Origin: a virus
DNA length: 42,295 nucleotides
Virus record (IMG/VR): IMGVR_UViG_3300044966_000796
Span: 1 to 42,295 of that record
Direction: 5' to 3' (one strand)
The position numbers and the translations under genes were made by a program. The notes below the pieces were generated by a model. It searched no databases and had not been told where the DNA came from. It saw nothing but the letters and a program-made list of their open reading frames with translations. How positions within the stretch are numbered: position 1 is the stretch's first letter; each line of letters begins with the position of its first letter. Below are positions 30,607-39,451 of the stretch, piece after piece.

Positions 30607-31878
30607 TTAATCATCATTGAAATTTAGAAGCTTGGTAAGGTGTAATCCTATAGCTTTGCCAAGCAAACAAGGGACAGCATTTCCTATTTGAGTATATTTG
30701 GGCACTTCACGATCCCACACTCCGATTGACGGATCTCCTGCTCTTCTTCTGCCTCCAGTCATTCTCGGTCCCTCAAACAAATACCAATCAGGAAAAGTTT
30801 GTATTCTTGCCATTTCTCTTACAGTTAGTGACCTCGGCTGACTAAAATGCACAAAATCTTCAGGAAGAGAAGCTACTGTTATATTTGGACCTGATTTACC
30901 CCATGTTTTAGGCAACACCCTTATTGCAAACTTTTTTGTTTTATGAAGTGGAGAAATTTCACCATTATTGGCAATCATGTAAGCATATTTTTCAACAACT
31001 TTATCAGCATGTTTTGAGTAAACTTGTTCAGTAAACAAATCACCCTTTTTCATCAACGATCCATCTTTTCTCGTCCTAAATAACTTTTGAACTTCATTCA
31101 ATGGATCAGAAATATAATTTTTTGTCTCAAATGTTTTAGTGTATTCTGGATCAACCAAATCTGAAAGAACATCATAGAGAGAAGGAGGATTGCCATAAGG
31201 TTTTGGGATAAATCCATCGATCACACCTAGTGGTTCATCAGGGCATTTAGACTTAGTTAAATTTTTAAGATGTGGAGGCAAAACATCTTCTCTAATGCCA
31301 ACCATAATTATGCGAGGTCTATTTTGTGGTACGCCATAATCTTTTGCTAGTATTAAATCCCAACGTATGACATAGTCGTTCAATGATGCGAATTTTTTTC
31401 TAATATCGTCAAAGATCTCGCCTTTGTTTCCTGTCGGGTTCCAACGTGCATTTAAAAGACCTCTAACATTTTCAAACAAAAACATTTTTGGATTAACTTT
31501 TTTTACAACTCTTACCATTTCCTCGTAAAGATGATTTGATGGCATATCTACTTTAGCAATACCCGTAAATACTCTTCTATGCCCAATAGCACTATATCCT
31601 TGACAAGGTGGACCACCAGATACTAAATCTATTTCTTTAATACCAGAACTAGACCAGCTTGACAAATGTTCATCAATATGAGAATCTTTATAATCATATA
31701 TGTCGCCAATTTGAATAATGTTTTTGCTTCTATTTATCTTATATGTTTTAGCTGCTTTGTCGTTTATTTCAGAAAACAATAAAGGTTCAAATCCTGCTTG
31801 TTCTAAACCTAATGAAAGACCACCACAACCGGAAAATAAATCAATACAATGTAAATTGTTTTCTTTAAAATTGCTCAT
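30607..31878 (-). CDS. C5-cytosine DNA methyltransferase
   Basis: 423 residues, full length for the family. Motif I I-D-L-F-S-G-C-G-G-L-S-L-G, motif IV G-G-P-P-C-Q-G-Y-S with the catalytic Cys, motif VI F-E-N-V-R-G, motif VIII Q-N-R-P-R-I, and motifs IX-X R-E-M-A-R-I-Q-T-F-P and Y-T-Q-I-G-N-A-V-P, all intact. The target-recognition region lies between VIII and IX. No restriction partner is visible, so it probably protects phage DNA. No clear Shine-Dalgarno site. Confidence 0.93.
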   Translation of the reverse strand: MSNFKENNLHCIDLFSGCGGLSLGLEQAGFEPLLFSEINDKAAKTYKINRSKNIIQIGDIYDYKDSHIDEHLSSWSSSGIKEIDLVSGGPPCQGYSAIGHRRVFTGIAKVDMPSNHLYEEMVRVVKKVNPKMFLFENVRGLLNARWNPTGNKGEIFDDIRKKFASLNDYVIRWDLILAKDYGVPQNRPRIIMVGIREDVLPPHLKNLTKSKCPDEPLGVIDGFIPKPYGNPPSLYDVLSDLVDPEYTKTFETKNYISDPLNEVQKLFRTRKDGSLMKKGDLFTEQVYSKHADKVVEKYAYMIANNGEISPLHKTKKFAIRVLPKTWGKSGPNITVASLPEDFVHFSQPRSLTVREMARIQTFPDWYLFEGPRMTGGRRRAGDPSIGVWDREVPKYTQIGNAVPCLLGKAIGLHLTKLLNFNDD

Positions 31879-31903
31879 TAACTACTGTAGTGAGCAAAGA
31901 AAT

Positions 31904-31938
31904 AAAAAAGCAGGGTGACCATTTGATCACCCTGCTTT
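31904..31938 (-). terminator. Rho-independent terminator after the 31944 gene
   Basis: Minus-strand AGCAGGGTGA pairs with TCACCCTGCT around an 8-base loop and ends in six T, just after the stop; also separates the operon from the methyltransferase gene. Confidence 0.85.
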
Positions 31939-31943
31939 ATATT

Positions 31944-32339
31944 TTATGGAAAGGTAGAAGCAAACAAAGGAGAAATTAAAACAAATTTGCTAATTTCTCC
32001 TTTGATCACAACAAAATTACATCCAGATGTCATGGATGATTCTGTTATCTTAAATATGCCACGCATGACATAATCTTTAGGTACTGACTGGTTGATAACA
32101 GCTTTTGCTATCAACCAGTTGTCATTACCCAATTGAAGACAAACAACTTCTCCCACTTCTGTTTCTTTTATCTTGTTGCCTTCTTTCTCCACCAATATAA
32201 TTGGATTTTTGGAGAACTTCGGCACCAATTCCGACACAAATTTATGGGGAAATTGGAAGTTTTGACTATTAACCACATCAGTCTTTAAGACTTTGTAGTC
32301 AACAGTCATCTGACCAAAGACACAGAGCAAAAGAAGCAT
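31944..32339 (-). CDS. Probable exported protein
   Basis: 131 residues with AAGGAG 5 bases before the ATG. A very short hydrophobic N-terminus (MLLLLCVFGQ) may be a signal or lipoprotein-like sequence. The body is beta-rich (GEVVCLQLGNDNWLIAKAVI, FKITESSMTSGCNFVVIKGE). Follows a secreted-protein gene in the same operon. No family recognised. Confidence 0.65.
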   Translation of the reverse strand: MLLLLCVFGQMTVDYKVLKTDVVNSQNFQFPHKFVSELVPKFSKNPIILVEKEGNKIKETEVGEVVCLQLGNDNWLIAKAVINQSVPKDYVMRGIFKITESSMTSGCNFVVIKGEISKFVLISPLFASTFP

Positions 32340-32348
32340 GTCGTCTCC

Positions 32349-32630
32349 TTACTTCTTGCAGCTAGGGCAATCAACACAATTGGTGCAAGTCTGAGCCTTG
32401 TTCACGCCTACCTGACGAAGAGTAAGACGATTACGCTTTTGAACTGGAACATATTCACGAGTAATTTCCTTCTTACTCACTAACTTAATGGGAGCTGCGG
32501 GAGCTTGAGCCTTGGGTGTTTCTTTAACAACAGGTGCAGCGGGAGCTTGAGCCTTGGGAGCTTGTCCCTTTTCACCAGCAAATGCAACACCAGCGGTAAG
32601 AGCGAAACCAAGAAGTGCCTTCCGTAACAT
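32349..32630 (-). CDS. Secreted Ala/Pro-rich protein with Cys-rich end
   Basis: 93 residues. Signal peptide MLRKALLGFALTAGVAFA-GE, then two near-identical K-A-Q-A-P-A-A-P repeats, then a basic stretch and a C-terminal T-C-T-N-C-V-D-C-P-S-C-K-K with two C-x-x-C pairs. Looks like a host-derived secreted protein; I associate this style with Planctomycetes. First gene of a promoter-terminator unit with 31944. Confidence 0.75.
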   Translation of the reverse strand: MLRKALLGFALTAGVAFAGEKGQAPKAQAPAAPVVKETPKAQAPAAPIKLVSKKEITREYVPVQKRNRLTLRQVGVNKAQTCTNCVDCPSCKK

Positions 32631-32678
32631 GCTATTCTCCTGTAAAAGTGCGCTGAAAACCTCAACAGCACACCTACA

Positions 32679-32707
32679 TTTATAACCGATCCCGGTAATC
32701 GTGTCAA
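32679..32707 (-). promoter_or_regulatory. sigma70-type promoter for the 32630 operon
   Basis: Minus-strand TTGACA (32707-32702), 17-bp spacer, TATAAA (32684-32679). Confidence 0.8.
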
Positions 32708-32709
32708 GC

Positions 32710-33096
32710 TTACTTCAAGAAGCGAAGGCGATACAAAACGTGATACACTTCTTCGATAACATTGTCTAACAATTGATGTAAATGTGTATCACGTTTTTCA
32801 ATAGCATCATGGGCAGCGATACAAAATTTTCCTAAATCTTCAAAATAAGCAATTGGTTCCATATCTGGAGCTTTACTTAATTCAAATTTAACCAACCCAT
32901 ATTGACCAGAATAAACTTCGTAAAGAGTATCTACTAAATCTCCAAATTTATCATAGTTTTTCAATGCTTTGTGTTCTGCATAAGATCTAGATTTAGCTAA
33001 TAAATGAGCTTTATGAGTAAAATCCCTTGCCTCAAACAATTTAGATATTACATTTTGAAATGTTGAAGCAGATTTAAATTCATTCAGACTAATCAT
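32710..33096 (-). CDS. Propeptide-bearing DUF5856-like protein
   Basis: 128 residues from ATG 33096 with TTGGAG 9 bases upstream; the longer frame to 33198 overlaps the divergent gene. MISLNEFKSASTFQNVISKLFE may be a propeptide ending L-F-E. The rest, ARDFTHKAHLLAKSRSYAEH, K-A-L-K-N-Y-D and a helix, resembles DUF5856 of T4-like phages with a ferritin/Dps-like helical layout, from memory. Divergent from the 33128 gene. Confidence 0.7.
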   Translation of the reverse strand: MISLNEFKSASTFQNVISKLFEARDFTHKAHLLAKSRSYAEHKALKNYDKFGDLVDTLYEVYSGQYGLVKFELSKAPDMEPIAYFEDLGKFCIAAHDAIEKRDTHLHQLLDNVIEEVYHVLYRLRFLK

Positions 33097-33127
33097 AATT
33101 TTATCTCCAAGCATAGATATTATAGTT

Positions 33128-33382
33128 ATGAAAACATTTAAACAATTTCTCACAGAGAGAGAAGATTTGTACAAAATAACTAATGATGAGCTTAACAAAT
33201 CGTTAGGTCGTGATGATGATCATGATAATAATATAAGAATAAATAAAAAACAAATAAAATTTCTTCAAAAACATCTTCCTGCATGTCCTAAAGCCAGAAA
33301 AAACACAAGCCTAATTGCTACTTTAAGTAAATCAAAAGATTTTTCGAAAGTAAATTATGTTATTCCAAAAACCGAAAAATAA
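33128..33382 (+). CDS. Small propeptide-bearing putative internal protein
   Basis: 84 residues. The start MKTFKQFLTE-RED is the closest in the window to the T4 internal-protein propeptide MKTYQEFIAE. The mature part is Lys/Asp-rich and basic, with PACPKARKNTSLIATLSKSK resembling helix-capped basic proteins. Small basic internal proteins of T4 are injected with DNA; the same role is inferred here. First gene of a plus-strand run. Confidence 0.75.
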   Translation: MKTFKQFLTEREDLYKITNDELNKSLGRDDDHDNNIRINKKQIKFLQKHLPACPKARKNTSLIATLSKSKDFSKVNYVIPKTEK

Positions 33383-34418
33383 AAACATTTACTGGAAAAT
33401 ACATACAGCAGGACTAATCAATCAAGTAATGTCTATAGAGACGGGTGCTGGTATTGCTTTTATGGAAAAAGCACCCATTTGTTTTTATAAGACCCGTGTA
33501 GATAAAAACAGAACAATAAGTCCAAGTGGAATAATACCTGAAAAAAGAAAAAGATTATATTCGGGATCAAGCATACCAATAATTTTTGATTTGCTTGACA
33601 TTCCAAATGATATATTCTATTCAGTAATCAATCAAAATGATATTTCTTCTGAAATAAAAATTAAATGTTTAGAATTAAATGATATATTGGGATTTTACTA
33701 CAAATGTCAAGATGGACCACATGAAACAGAATTTGCAGAAGGAAGAAATTTAGTACCATCAGTAAATAATTCTAGTGTCAATTTTGTTAAATTTACTTTT
33801 GCTTTTTATTCACGCTTTTTTTTTAACAGACCACCTGCATTAGATTCTTTCTTATCAAGATTAACATTTAAAAAAGAATATCTCGATTTAGCAGAAAAGA
33901 TTGCTAAGAAATTAGGAAAATTTCGTGGTATGCACATCAGACTAACTGATCACGCAAACAAATATGACACTACCCCAGAGAACATCGCCAATGGTCAAAA
34001 ATACTTCATAAATACAAATTTGCCATTAATCGTTTCAACAGATGATAAGAACAGAGTTTCTGACAAAATTAAAATAAAATGTATATTTGTAGACGATATT
34101 ATAAACGATGAGTTTGATAAAGAGTTTATGAGACTTCCTTTTCATAATGAAATTGTCTTTGGCTTAATAAGTTTGCTAATTATGGGTTACTCTGAAGAAT
34201 TTGTAGGAACCCCCGGAAGTACATTCTCAAGTTATATTCACAGATTGATAATCAATAGAGGTTTAAAAAATAACCTTAACTATATCAAAGCAGGAAAACC
34301 ATTTGACAATTATAAGCAAAACGGACCATTCAGTTGGAATGGCTTCGAAATGCACACAAATACGAAAAACTGGTGGAGAGAGTGGGAGGAATGCAAACTA
34401 TGCGTAACAAAATCCTAA
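33357..34418 (+). CDS. Fucosyltransferase-like glycosyltransferase
   Basis: 353 residues; the ATG overlaps the upstream gene by 26 bases. The C-terminal half has F-R-G-M-H-I-R-L-T-D-H, where the Arg matches the GDP-binding HxRRxD-type site of O- and alpha-1,6-fucosyltransferases, then L-I-V-S-T-D-D and IVFGLISLLIMGYSEEFVGT-P-G-S-T-F-S. This layout (GT-B, GT65/GT68/NodZ-like) suggests transfer from a GDP-sugar. The next gene makes a GDP-sugar, so the two may act together on a virion glycan. Confidence 0.7.
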   Translation: MLFQKPKNKNIYWKIHTAGLINQVMSIETGAGIAFMEKAPICFYKTRVDKNRTISPSGIIPEKRKRLYSGSSIPIIFDLLDIPNDIFYSVINQNDISSEIKIKCLELNDILGFYYKCQDGPHETEFAEGRNLVPSVNNSSVNFVKFTFAFYSRFFFNRPPALDSFLSRLTFKKEYLDLAEKIAKKLGKFRGMHIRLTDHANKYDTTPENIANGQKYFINTNLPLIVSTDDKNRVSDKIKIKCIFVDDIINDEFDKEFMRLPFHNEIVFGLISLLIMGYSEEFVGTPGSTFSSYIHRLIINRGLKNNLNYIKAGKPFDNYKQNGPFSWNGFEMHTNTKNWWREWEECKLCVTKS

Positions 34419-35365
34419 TAACTGGTGCTGGTGGTTTCATCGGTGGACATCTCACTAATCTTCTTAAAAAGAACAACAACATAATCTGCTTAGACAAGAA
34501 ACCATTAAGCGAATGGTATCAATTACATGACGAATGCGAAAACCTAATCAACAACCTAATGGACTACAGCTTTATAAAGCACCTCCTTAAAGAATGTAAA
34601 CAAGTATTTCACCTTGCATGTAACATGGGCGGAATGGGATTTATAGCAAATAATAAAACTGATTGTATGCTTAGTGTCATCCCAGACGCAAACATAATAA
34701 AATGTTCGATAGAAAGAAATGTAGAAAGATTTTTCTTCGCAAGTTCTGCCTGTGTCTATCCTGATTACGCACAAGGAGAAAGATTAATAGATCTAAAAGA
34801 AGATGCAGTCTATCCAGCAATGCCTGAAGATGGATACGGTTGGGAAAAACTATTCGTAGAAAGATTACTAATCAACGCTAAAGAAGAAGGCAAATTAGAT
34901 TCAAGAATTGCAAGATATCACAACGTATATGGACCTATGGGGTCATATAACGATGGAAGAGAAAAAGCTCCAGCAGCTATGTGTAGAAAAGTAGCAGAAT
35001 GCGTATTAGGAAAACACAAGGAAATTGAAATTTGGGGTGATGGCAATCAAACAAGAAGCTTCATGTACATAGATGATTGTATTGAAGGAACAATGAGAGT
35101 ATTCAATCATCATGAGTTTGATATATTTAATATTGGATCAGAAGAACAAGTATCAATTAATAAACTTTTAGACACAGTTGAAGATGTAGCAGGTAAAAAG
35201 TTTCCCAGAAAAAATGTTGTTGGTCCTAGAGGTGTCTTAAATAGAAATTCAAATAATGAAAAAGTTAGAAAAATTCTTAAATGGGAACCAACTATCAAAC
35301 TGCGTGATGGAATAGAAAAAACATATCAATGGATTACCGAAAAAATCATAAGATTAAGTATATAA
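34400..35365 (+). CDS. GDP-mannose 3,5-epimerase-like NAD(P)-dependent enzyme
   Basis: 321 residues from ATG 34400 with GGAGG 10 bases upstream, overlapping the previous gene. Rossmann motif I-T-G-A-G-G-F-I-G-G-H, then N-M-G-G-M-G-F-I near 78-85 (diagnostic of GDP-mannose 3,5-epimerase), F-F-A-S-S-A-C-V-Y-P, catalytic Y-G-W-E-K, and GREKAPAAMCRK with W-G-D-G-N-Q-T-R-S-F. Converts GDP-mannose to GDP-L-galactose in the known family; in phages the product may feed virion or capsule-like glycosylation. Confidence 0.85.
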   Translation: MRNKILITGAGGFIGGHLTNLLKKNNNIICLDKKPLSEWYQLHDECENLINNLMDYSFIKHLLKECKQVFHLACNMGGMGFIANNKTDCMLSVIPDANIIKCSIERNVERFFFASSACVYPDYAQGERLIDLKEDAVYPAMPEDGYGWEKLFVERLLINAKEEGKLDSRIARYHNVYGPMGSYNDGREKAPAAMCRKVAECVLGKHKEIEIWGDGNQTRSFMYIDDCIEGTMRVFNHHEFDIFNIGSEEQVSINKLLDTVEDVAGKKFPRKNVVGPRGVLNRNSNNEKVRKILKWEPTIKLRDGIEKTYQWITEKIIRLSI

Positions 35366-35392
35366 TAACAATTACATTTTTGGATTAACATT

Positions 35393-36532
35393 ATGACGAA
35401 TTTTTATCATTGGTTAAAAAACAGGAATTCTAACTACTTTCTTGAACAAAATGGTCAAAAACCGGGAACACCGCCCCAGCCACCAGAAACTCCTGAAACA
35501 ATGATTTACAGTAACAGCTTAACTACAACTGTTGCAAATAAAATTCATACAAATGTGATAAATGGTATTAAAAAAGCTTATAAAGATACTGTTGTTCTTG
35601 TTAGTCCAAAGCTTGAAGACGCACGAAAACATGTAAATTATTTGATTGGCTTTCAGGGTTTTCAGCGCGAGCCGGGAGAAAACATTAATAAGTTAAGAAA
35701 AGAATTAGCTAAAATTGGGAGAGATGCGTTTTTAAATAAATATAAAGAAATCATAGAAAAAGACAGTATAAAAGATCTTGTAGACAAACAAAACCCCGAA
35801 GCCATGCCTAAAGATGATCCTAATGAAATGATTCCAGCTGTTAAAGGAAAATTTGCCGTGCCAAGGAGGGTACTCCAAAAGAAATTCGGTCTGCCAACAG
35901 AACCAGAGTGGGAACAAAAGCCATTCCTTAGTGATTTAGATGACGAACCAGACAAATGGCAAAAACTTCCGCAACATTCATCATCTAAGGGAGATGCTGA
36001 AGCACTGGTTAGATTAATCACTCTTGAAAATAGAATGATTAATCTGAATAAGGAATACGAATCGCTATTCGGCAGCCTTGATTATATACTTGGATCTAGC
36101 AAACAAGAACTTGCGTTCTTGGCTTTGCAACCGTATGAATTACTTGATATAAGTCCGAATAACAGAGGCACCATAAACCCCTTTGACCCAAAATTCGGCA
36201 AAGATCGCACATATCCACACGGAGGAGAAAGATTAAATAACGAAGTTCGAAAATTAAAAATTTCTAAAGATGATGAGACAAAATATGATTCCCTACTTAA
36301 AGTTTGTAAGGAAGCGTATAATGGTCAAAATGAAAACAACATTAAAATTTTTCGTGAACAACTTTTAGACGCAATGAGATGGGGTCTTGAATCGGCAGAA
36401 TTTCGAAGAAAACAATTCCTTCCCTATTTATTTAAAAATCCCAGTGAAATCCAGCCTGTTCAGGATTTTATCAAAAAATTTGCAATATTAGTTGCACAAA
36501 GAAAAATACAAATGGAAAGAAAATTATACTAA
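35393..36532 (+). CDS. Propeptide-bearing putative virion protein
   Basis: 379 residues. Opens MTNFYHWLKNRNSNYFLE-QNG, matching the 5' cluster (F-x-x-W-L and ..E-Q). A Pro-rich linker (PGTPPQPPETPE) follows, then a largely helical protein with many charged residues and a Lys/Glu-rich end. Last gene of the plus-strand sugar/propeptide run. Structural or packaged role inferred; no family recognised. Confidence 0.75.
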   Translation: MTNFYHWLKNRNSNYFLEQNGQKPGTPPQPPETPETMIYSNSLTTTVANKIHTNVINGIKKAYKDTVVLVSPKLEDARKHVNYLIGFQGFQREPGENINKLRKELAKIGRDAFLNKYKEIIEKDSIKDLVDKQNPEAMPKDDPNEMIPAVKGKFAVPRRVLQKKFGLPTEPEWEQKPFLSDLDDEPDKWQKLPQHSSSKGDAEALVRLITLENRMINLNKEYESLFGSLDYILGSSKQELAFLALQPYELLDISPNNRGTINPFDPKFGKDRTYPHGGERLNNEVRKLKISKDDETKYDSLLKVCKEAYNGQNENNIKIFREQLLDAMRWGLESAEFRRKQFLPYLFKNPSEIQPVQDFIKKFAILVAQRKIQMERKLY

Positions 36533-36607
36533 CGGTTTAATTTATTCTATATTAGAATTATATCTTGTCCATTCCAAATGATTGTGGAAAATAAAATATC
36601 ATAACAA

Positions 36608-37654
36608 TTAAGCATTTTGATGTATCCTATTCACTCTAATGAATTCTCCACATTTTGGCATATCTTTGATGTTATTTGCACCGATGTATGCACAAGAAGA
36701 CCTGATACCACCTAATACTTCCTGCACTACGTCATCTACTGGTCCCTTAGCAGGAATTATAAACTCTTCGCCCTCTGATGCTCTATAGTCCTTTTTACCT
36801 TCTGCATGAATTTCTTGCGCTAAGTGACTGCTCATCCCATAAAATCGGTAATGCTTCTTGCCATTTACCATTATTTCTTCTTGGTCGCACTCATCTGTTC
36901 CACTAAACATACTGCCAACCATTACGAAATCTGATCCAGCAACATATGCTTTAGCGATATCTCCAGAATTCTTGCATCCACCATCAGAACAAATCAATCC
37001 AAGTTTCTTTACTCCATTGCTGAGTCCATGCGCTACATGACTACATTCGTCAATACAAGTAATGGTTGGATAACCAACTCCTGTAACAATACGAGTTTTA
37101 CATGCTTTGCCCGGTCCAATTTGACACTTTGCAATATCTACTCCACCATGCAATAATAATTCTTGAGCCATATCTCTAGTTGCTACGTTTCCTGCAATTA
37201 TAATTGATTCCCACAGATAGCTTCTTACTTTCAAGCAGAAGCTTACAAAACAATCCATATGACCGTTTGGTACATCTATACAAATATTAGGCTGATAACC
37301 TAATGCTTTACTTATTCTTTTTAATTTTTCTAAATCATTATCACTGAAACCGATGCTGACCCAAACATAATCTCTTAAACTTTCATCTTTAAAAAGTTCG
37401 ATTAATTGGTCTTCTTCATAATATTTGTGAAGACAAGTAATGATCTTGTGTTTTGCTAATGCTTTAGCCATTGACATTGATGCAACTGAAGTCATGTTGG
37501 AACACATGAGTGGAATGCCAGTCCATGTGCGAGGAGAATAAAGAAAATTAAATTTTCTTTCTAAGTTGACATTCTTTCGACTTGAGATTGTACTGCGTTG
37601 AGGAACAATTAAAACATCATCGAAATCAAGACCAATACCATCACGCAGTTTCAT
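36608..37654 (-). CDS. guaC: GMP reductase
   Basis: 348 residues, right for the IMPDH/GMPR barrel without CBS domains. Contains G-L-D-F-D-D-V-L-I-V-P, I-I-A-G-N-V-A-T, the active-site loop I-G-P-G-K-A-C-K-T-R with the catalytic Cys and T-G-V-G-Y-P, then S-D-G-G-C-K-N-S-G-D-I-A-K-A and F-Y-G-M-S-S. GMP reductase turns GMP into IMP for nucleotide balance. It overlaps the upstream gene by 14 bases. Confidence 0.9.
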   Translation of the reverse strand: MKLRDGIGLDFDDVLIVPQRSTISSRKNVNLERKFNFLYSPRTWTGIPLMCSNMTSVASMSMAKALAKHKIITCLHKYYEEDQLIELFKDESLRDYVWVSIGFSDNDLEKLKRISKALGYQPNICIDVPNGHMDCFVSFCLKVRSYLWESIIIAGNVATRDMAQELLLHGGVDIAKCQIGPGKACKTRIVTGVGYPTITCIDECSHVAHGLSNGVKKLGLICSDGGCKNSGDIAKAYVAGSDFVMVGSMFSGTDECDQEEIMVNGKKHYRFYGMSSHLAQEIHAEGKKDYRASEGEEFIIPAKGPVDDVVQEVLGGIRSSCAYIGANNIKDMPKCGEFIRVNRIHQNA

Positions 37655-38213
37655 GTTCCAATACCTCGTTCTCTGAATTAAAAACTCTAATAGAGAATGA
37701 GTGTTTGATCCCCATTTTTACATAAGGCGCAGCCATAAATTCAAGAGTTTTTTGTGCATCATTTTCATTCCAACAAACAATTGGCTTATTATCGCCTATG
37801 CTTTGATCATAATCTTCTAAATGTTGATTCCTATACCATTCTGGAATTTCTTCTGCTTTAACAAAATCATTCTTATTTTCATCAAAAACTAAATAATAAG
37901 AAGGCTTAACCATTTGATCGTATATTTCTAATAGCTTTTCTTTAATCAGAAATAATATGTTTGCTTTCTTTGTATATTTCCTTATTTCTGTTTCTTTGGA
38001 AATATATGGATTTGTCTTTTCTATAAAATGTTTAACTTCTTGTTCAGATAGAATACTTGGAGTTGTAATAACATCCACTTCAAATCTCACCTTTTTAGCT
38101 GAAAGCTTAAGATTCAAATAAGCTAAATCATTTTCTTTTATACTCTTCAAATCACTTAACTTTAATATTTTTCGAAACATTATGAATTTAATTATGTCAT
38201 CACAATTTTTCAT
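37641..38213 (-). CDS. Hypothetical protein
   Basis: 190 residues from ATG 38213 (TAGGA about 12 bases upstream); the longer frame to 38423 runs over the previous gene. Mixed alpha/beta (YLNLKLSAKKVRFEVDVITT, IRKYTKKANILFLIKEKLLE, PIVCWNENDAQKTLEFMAAP). No motif recognised. It precedes guaC in an overlapping pair. Confidence 0.65.
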   Translation of the reverse strand: MKNCDDIIKFIMFRKILKLSDLKSIKENDLAYLNLKLSAKKVRFEVDVITTPSILSEQEVKHFIEKTNPYISKETEIRKYTKKANILFLIKEKLLEIYDQMVKPSYYLVFDENKNDFVKAEEIPEWYRNQHLEDYDQSIGDNKPIVCWNENDAQKTLEFMAAPYVKMGIKHSFSIRVFNSENEVLEHETA

Positions 38214-38232
38214 ATAAATATTAATCCTATTA

Positions 38233-38781
38233 TTAATCACTTTCAAGATCTTCAATATTATAAGTATATTTGTGAGTGTCAATGTATTTTTTACGCAAAC
38301 TGTGATATAATTCTTGTGTCGTCTCATCCTCGTCTTCAATAGAATTTGTAAGACTTCCGGGTCTATATTCAGAAGTGCTGCAAACAGAATAAAGGTCACT
38401 ACCCGAACCTTCATAATAGTCACAAGCGAACCATTTAATTGCAGCTTCTATTGAAAACTCATCTACTTCCCCATGCATTCTTATCATAATTTGTGTTAAA
38501 AAGTTAACCATTTCGTAATATAAATGGTTTTTGGACATTCTAGGTAACGTCTCTCCTAAAACTTGCGCAATAAACACTTGTGGTGGTTCTTCTTTGCTTT
38601 CTACATTATCTCTAATGGTTTGAGAATCTTCAACTCTACCAATTCTTTCCAAATAATCTGCCAGAATCAACATGCTAGTATCGTCATATCCTTCTTTTAC
38701 TTTTTTAACTAAACCATCAAGAATGAAATCAGAAGATTCCATAAAATTTTTAGACCCAAGAAATTGAATGAAACTTTTCAT
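38233..38781 (-). CDS. Propeptide-like protein with a TIGR02996-like segment
   Basis: 182 residues from ATG 38781, because the frame further upstream is the tRNA-Ile gene and its terminator. MKSFIQFLGSKNFME-SSDF fits the propeptide pattern. DDTSMLILADYLERIGRVED resembles the TIGR02996 domain (L-x-x-A-D-W-L-E-E-x-G-D), which is typical of Planctomycetes. The C-terminal part is acidic. A putative packaged protein. Confidence 0.65.
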   Translation of the reverse strand: MKSFIQFLGSKNFMESSDFILDGLVKKVKEGYDDTSMLILADYLERIGRVEDSQTIRDNVESKEEPPQVFIAQVLGETLPRMSKNHLYYEMVNFLTQIMIRMHGEVDEFSIEAAIKWFACDYYEGSGSDLYSVCSTSEYRPGSLTNSIEDEDETTQELYHSLRKKYIDTHKYTYNIEDLESD

Positions 38782-38792
38782 TGAAGTATATA

Positions 38793-38823
38793 GAAAAACA
38801 TCCATCATTTTTGATGGATGTTT
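38793..38823 (-). terminator. Rho-independent terminator after tRNA-Ile
   Basis: Minus-strand AACATCCATCA pairs perfectly with TGATGGATGTT around four bases and ends in TTTTT, 11 bases after the tRNA. Confidence 0.9.
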
Positions 38824-38833
38824 GTTAGCAAAA

Positions 38834-38905
38834 TGGAGAGTTACAGAATCGAACTGTATGTGCTGGTATATAAGACCAGACCTCAAGCCATCGAGGACAC
38901 TCTCC
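38834..38905 (-). tRNA. tRNA-Ile(UAU)
   Basis: Acceptor GGAGAGT/ACTCTCC, D stem CCTC/GAGG, anticodon stem CTGGT/ACCAG with loop CTTATAT (anticodon TAT), T arm TACAG-TTCGATT-CTGTA, discriminator A, no CCA. Reads AUA directly, without the lysidine-modified CAU anticodon that most bacteria use for this codon. Confidence 0.92.
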
Positions 38906-38924
38906 AAATTGGGCTTACACATTT

Positions 38925-38952
38925 ATTATAATCAATCTTAATTAAAAGTCAA
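38925..38952 (-). promoter_or_regulatory. sigma70-type promoter for tRNA-Ile
   Basis: Minus-strand TTGACT (38952-38947), 16-bp spacer, TATAAT (38930-38925). Confidence 0.8.
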
Positions 38953-38960
38953 ACAATTTT

Positions 38961-39443
38961 TCAATATTTTACAAGATGTGCAGAGCCATCACCATGTTCT
39001 GATTCTAATTCATATCCAAATCTTGGATTTTGCAAAATTTGTGCTAAACGAGGATTAACAACCCAAAGTCTTGTATAGACTTTAGCATCTCTCTCATTTT
39101 CTATGGAATCACGTTCTTGTTCACATGCTTTAATCAATTGCATCCCAACCATTTCGTAACCTTGCCATTCTGGATGAACAACAACATCAAAGCTGTATAC
39201 CAATATTTCTTCACCAGTAGAAGAAGAAGCATCATGATCAGCTTGAACATTTGTATAAGCAGCACCTATGACATCTTCATTATCATTCAATGCGACAAAT
39301 GTAAAATCCTTACTACTGTCTATTCTTATGTTGACCATTTTGGCAATAGCCTCAGCTTGTTCAGCTTCTTCCCATTCTTCTGGATCAACATGTTTAATGA
39401 TTACACTTTCTTGCAAATGTAACCATTCCTTAAATACATTCAT
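38961..39443 (-). CDS. Propeptide-bearing GNAT acetyltransferase-like protein
   Basis: 160 residues. MNVFKEWLHLQE-SV is a compact propeptide with L-Q-E. The body follows the GNAT fold: F-T-F-V-A-L-N-D-N-E-D-V-I-G-A-A-Y, then S-F-D-V-V-V-H-P-E-W-Q-G-Y-E-M-V-G-M-Q-L, where VxPxxxGxGxG is degenerate, and a final N-P-R-L-A-Q-I-L-Q-N-P-R-F-G-Y. Acetyl-CoA transfer to host proteins after injection is a possibility, not shown. No Shine-Dalgarno site. Confidence 0.7.
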   Translation of the reverse strand: MNVFKEWLHLQESVIIKHVDPEEWEEAEQAEAIAKMVNIRIDSSKDFTFVALNDNEDVIGAAYTNVQADHDASSSTGEEILVYSFDVVVHPEWQGYEMVGMQLIKACEQERDSIENERDAKVYTRLWVVNPRLAQILQNPRFGYELESEHGDGSAHLVKY

Positions 39444-39451
39444 GCTAATAT

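Noticed and set aside
38782-38922. N-terminal extension of the 38233 protein
   Set aside because: These codons are the tRNA-Ile gene and its terminator; the ATG at 38781 also gives a propeptide-like start.
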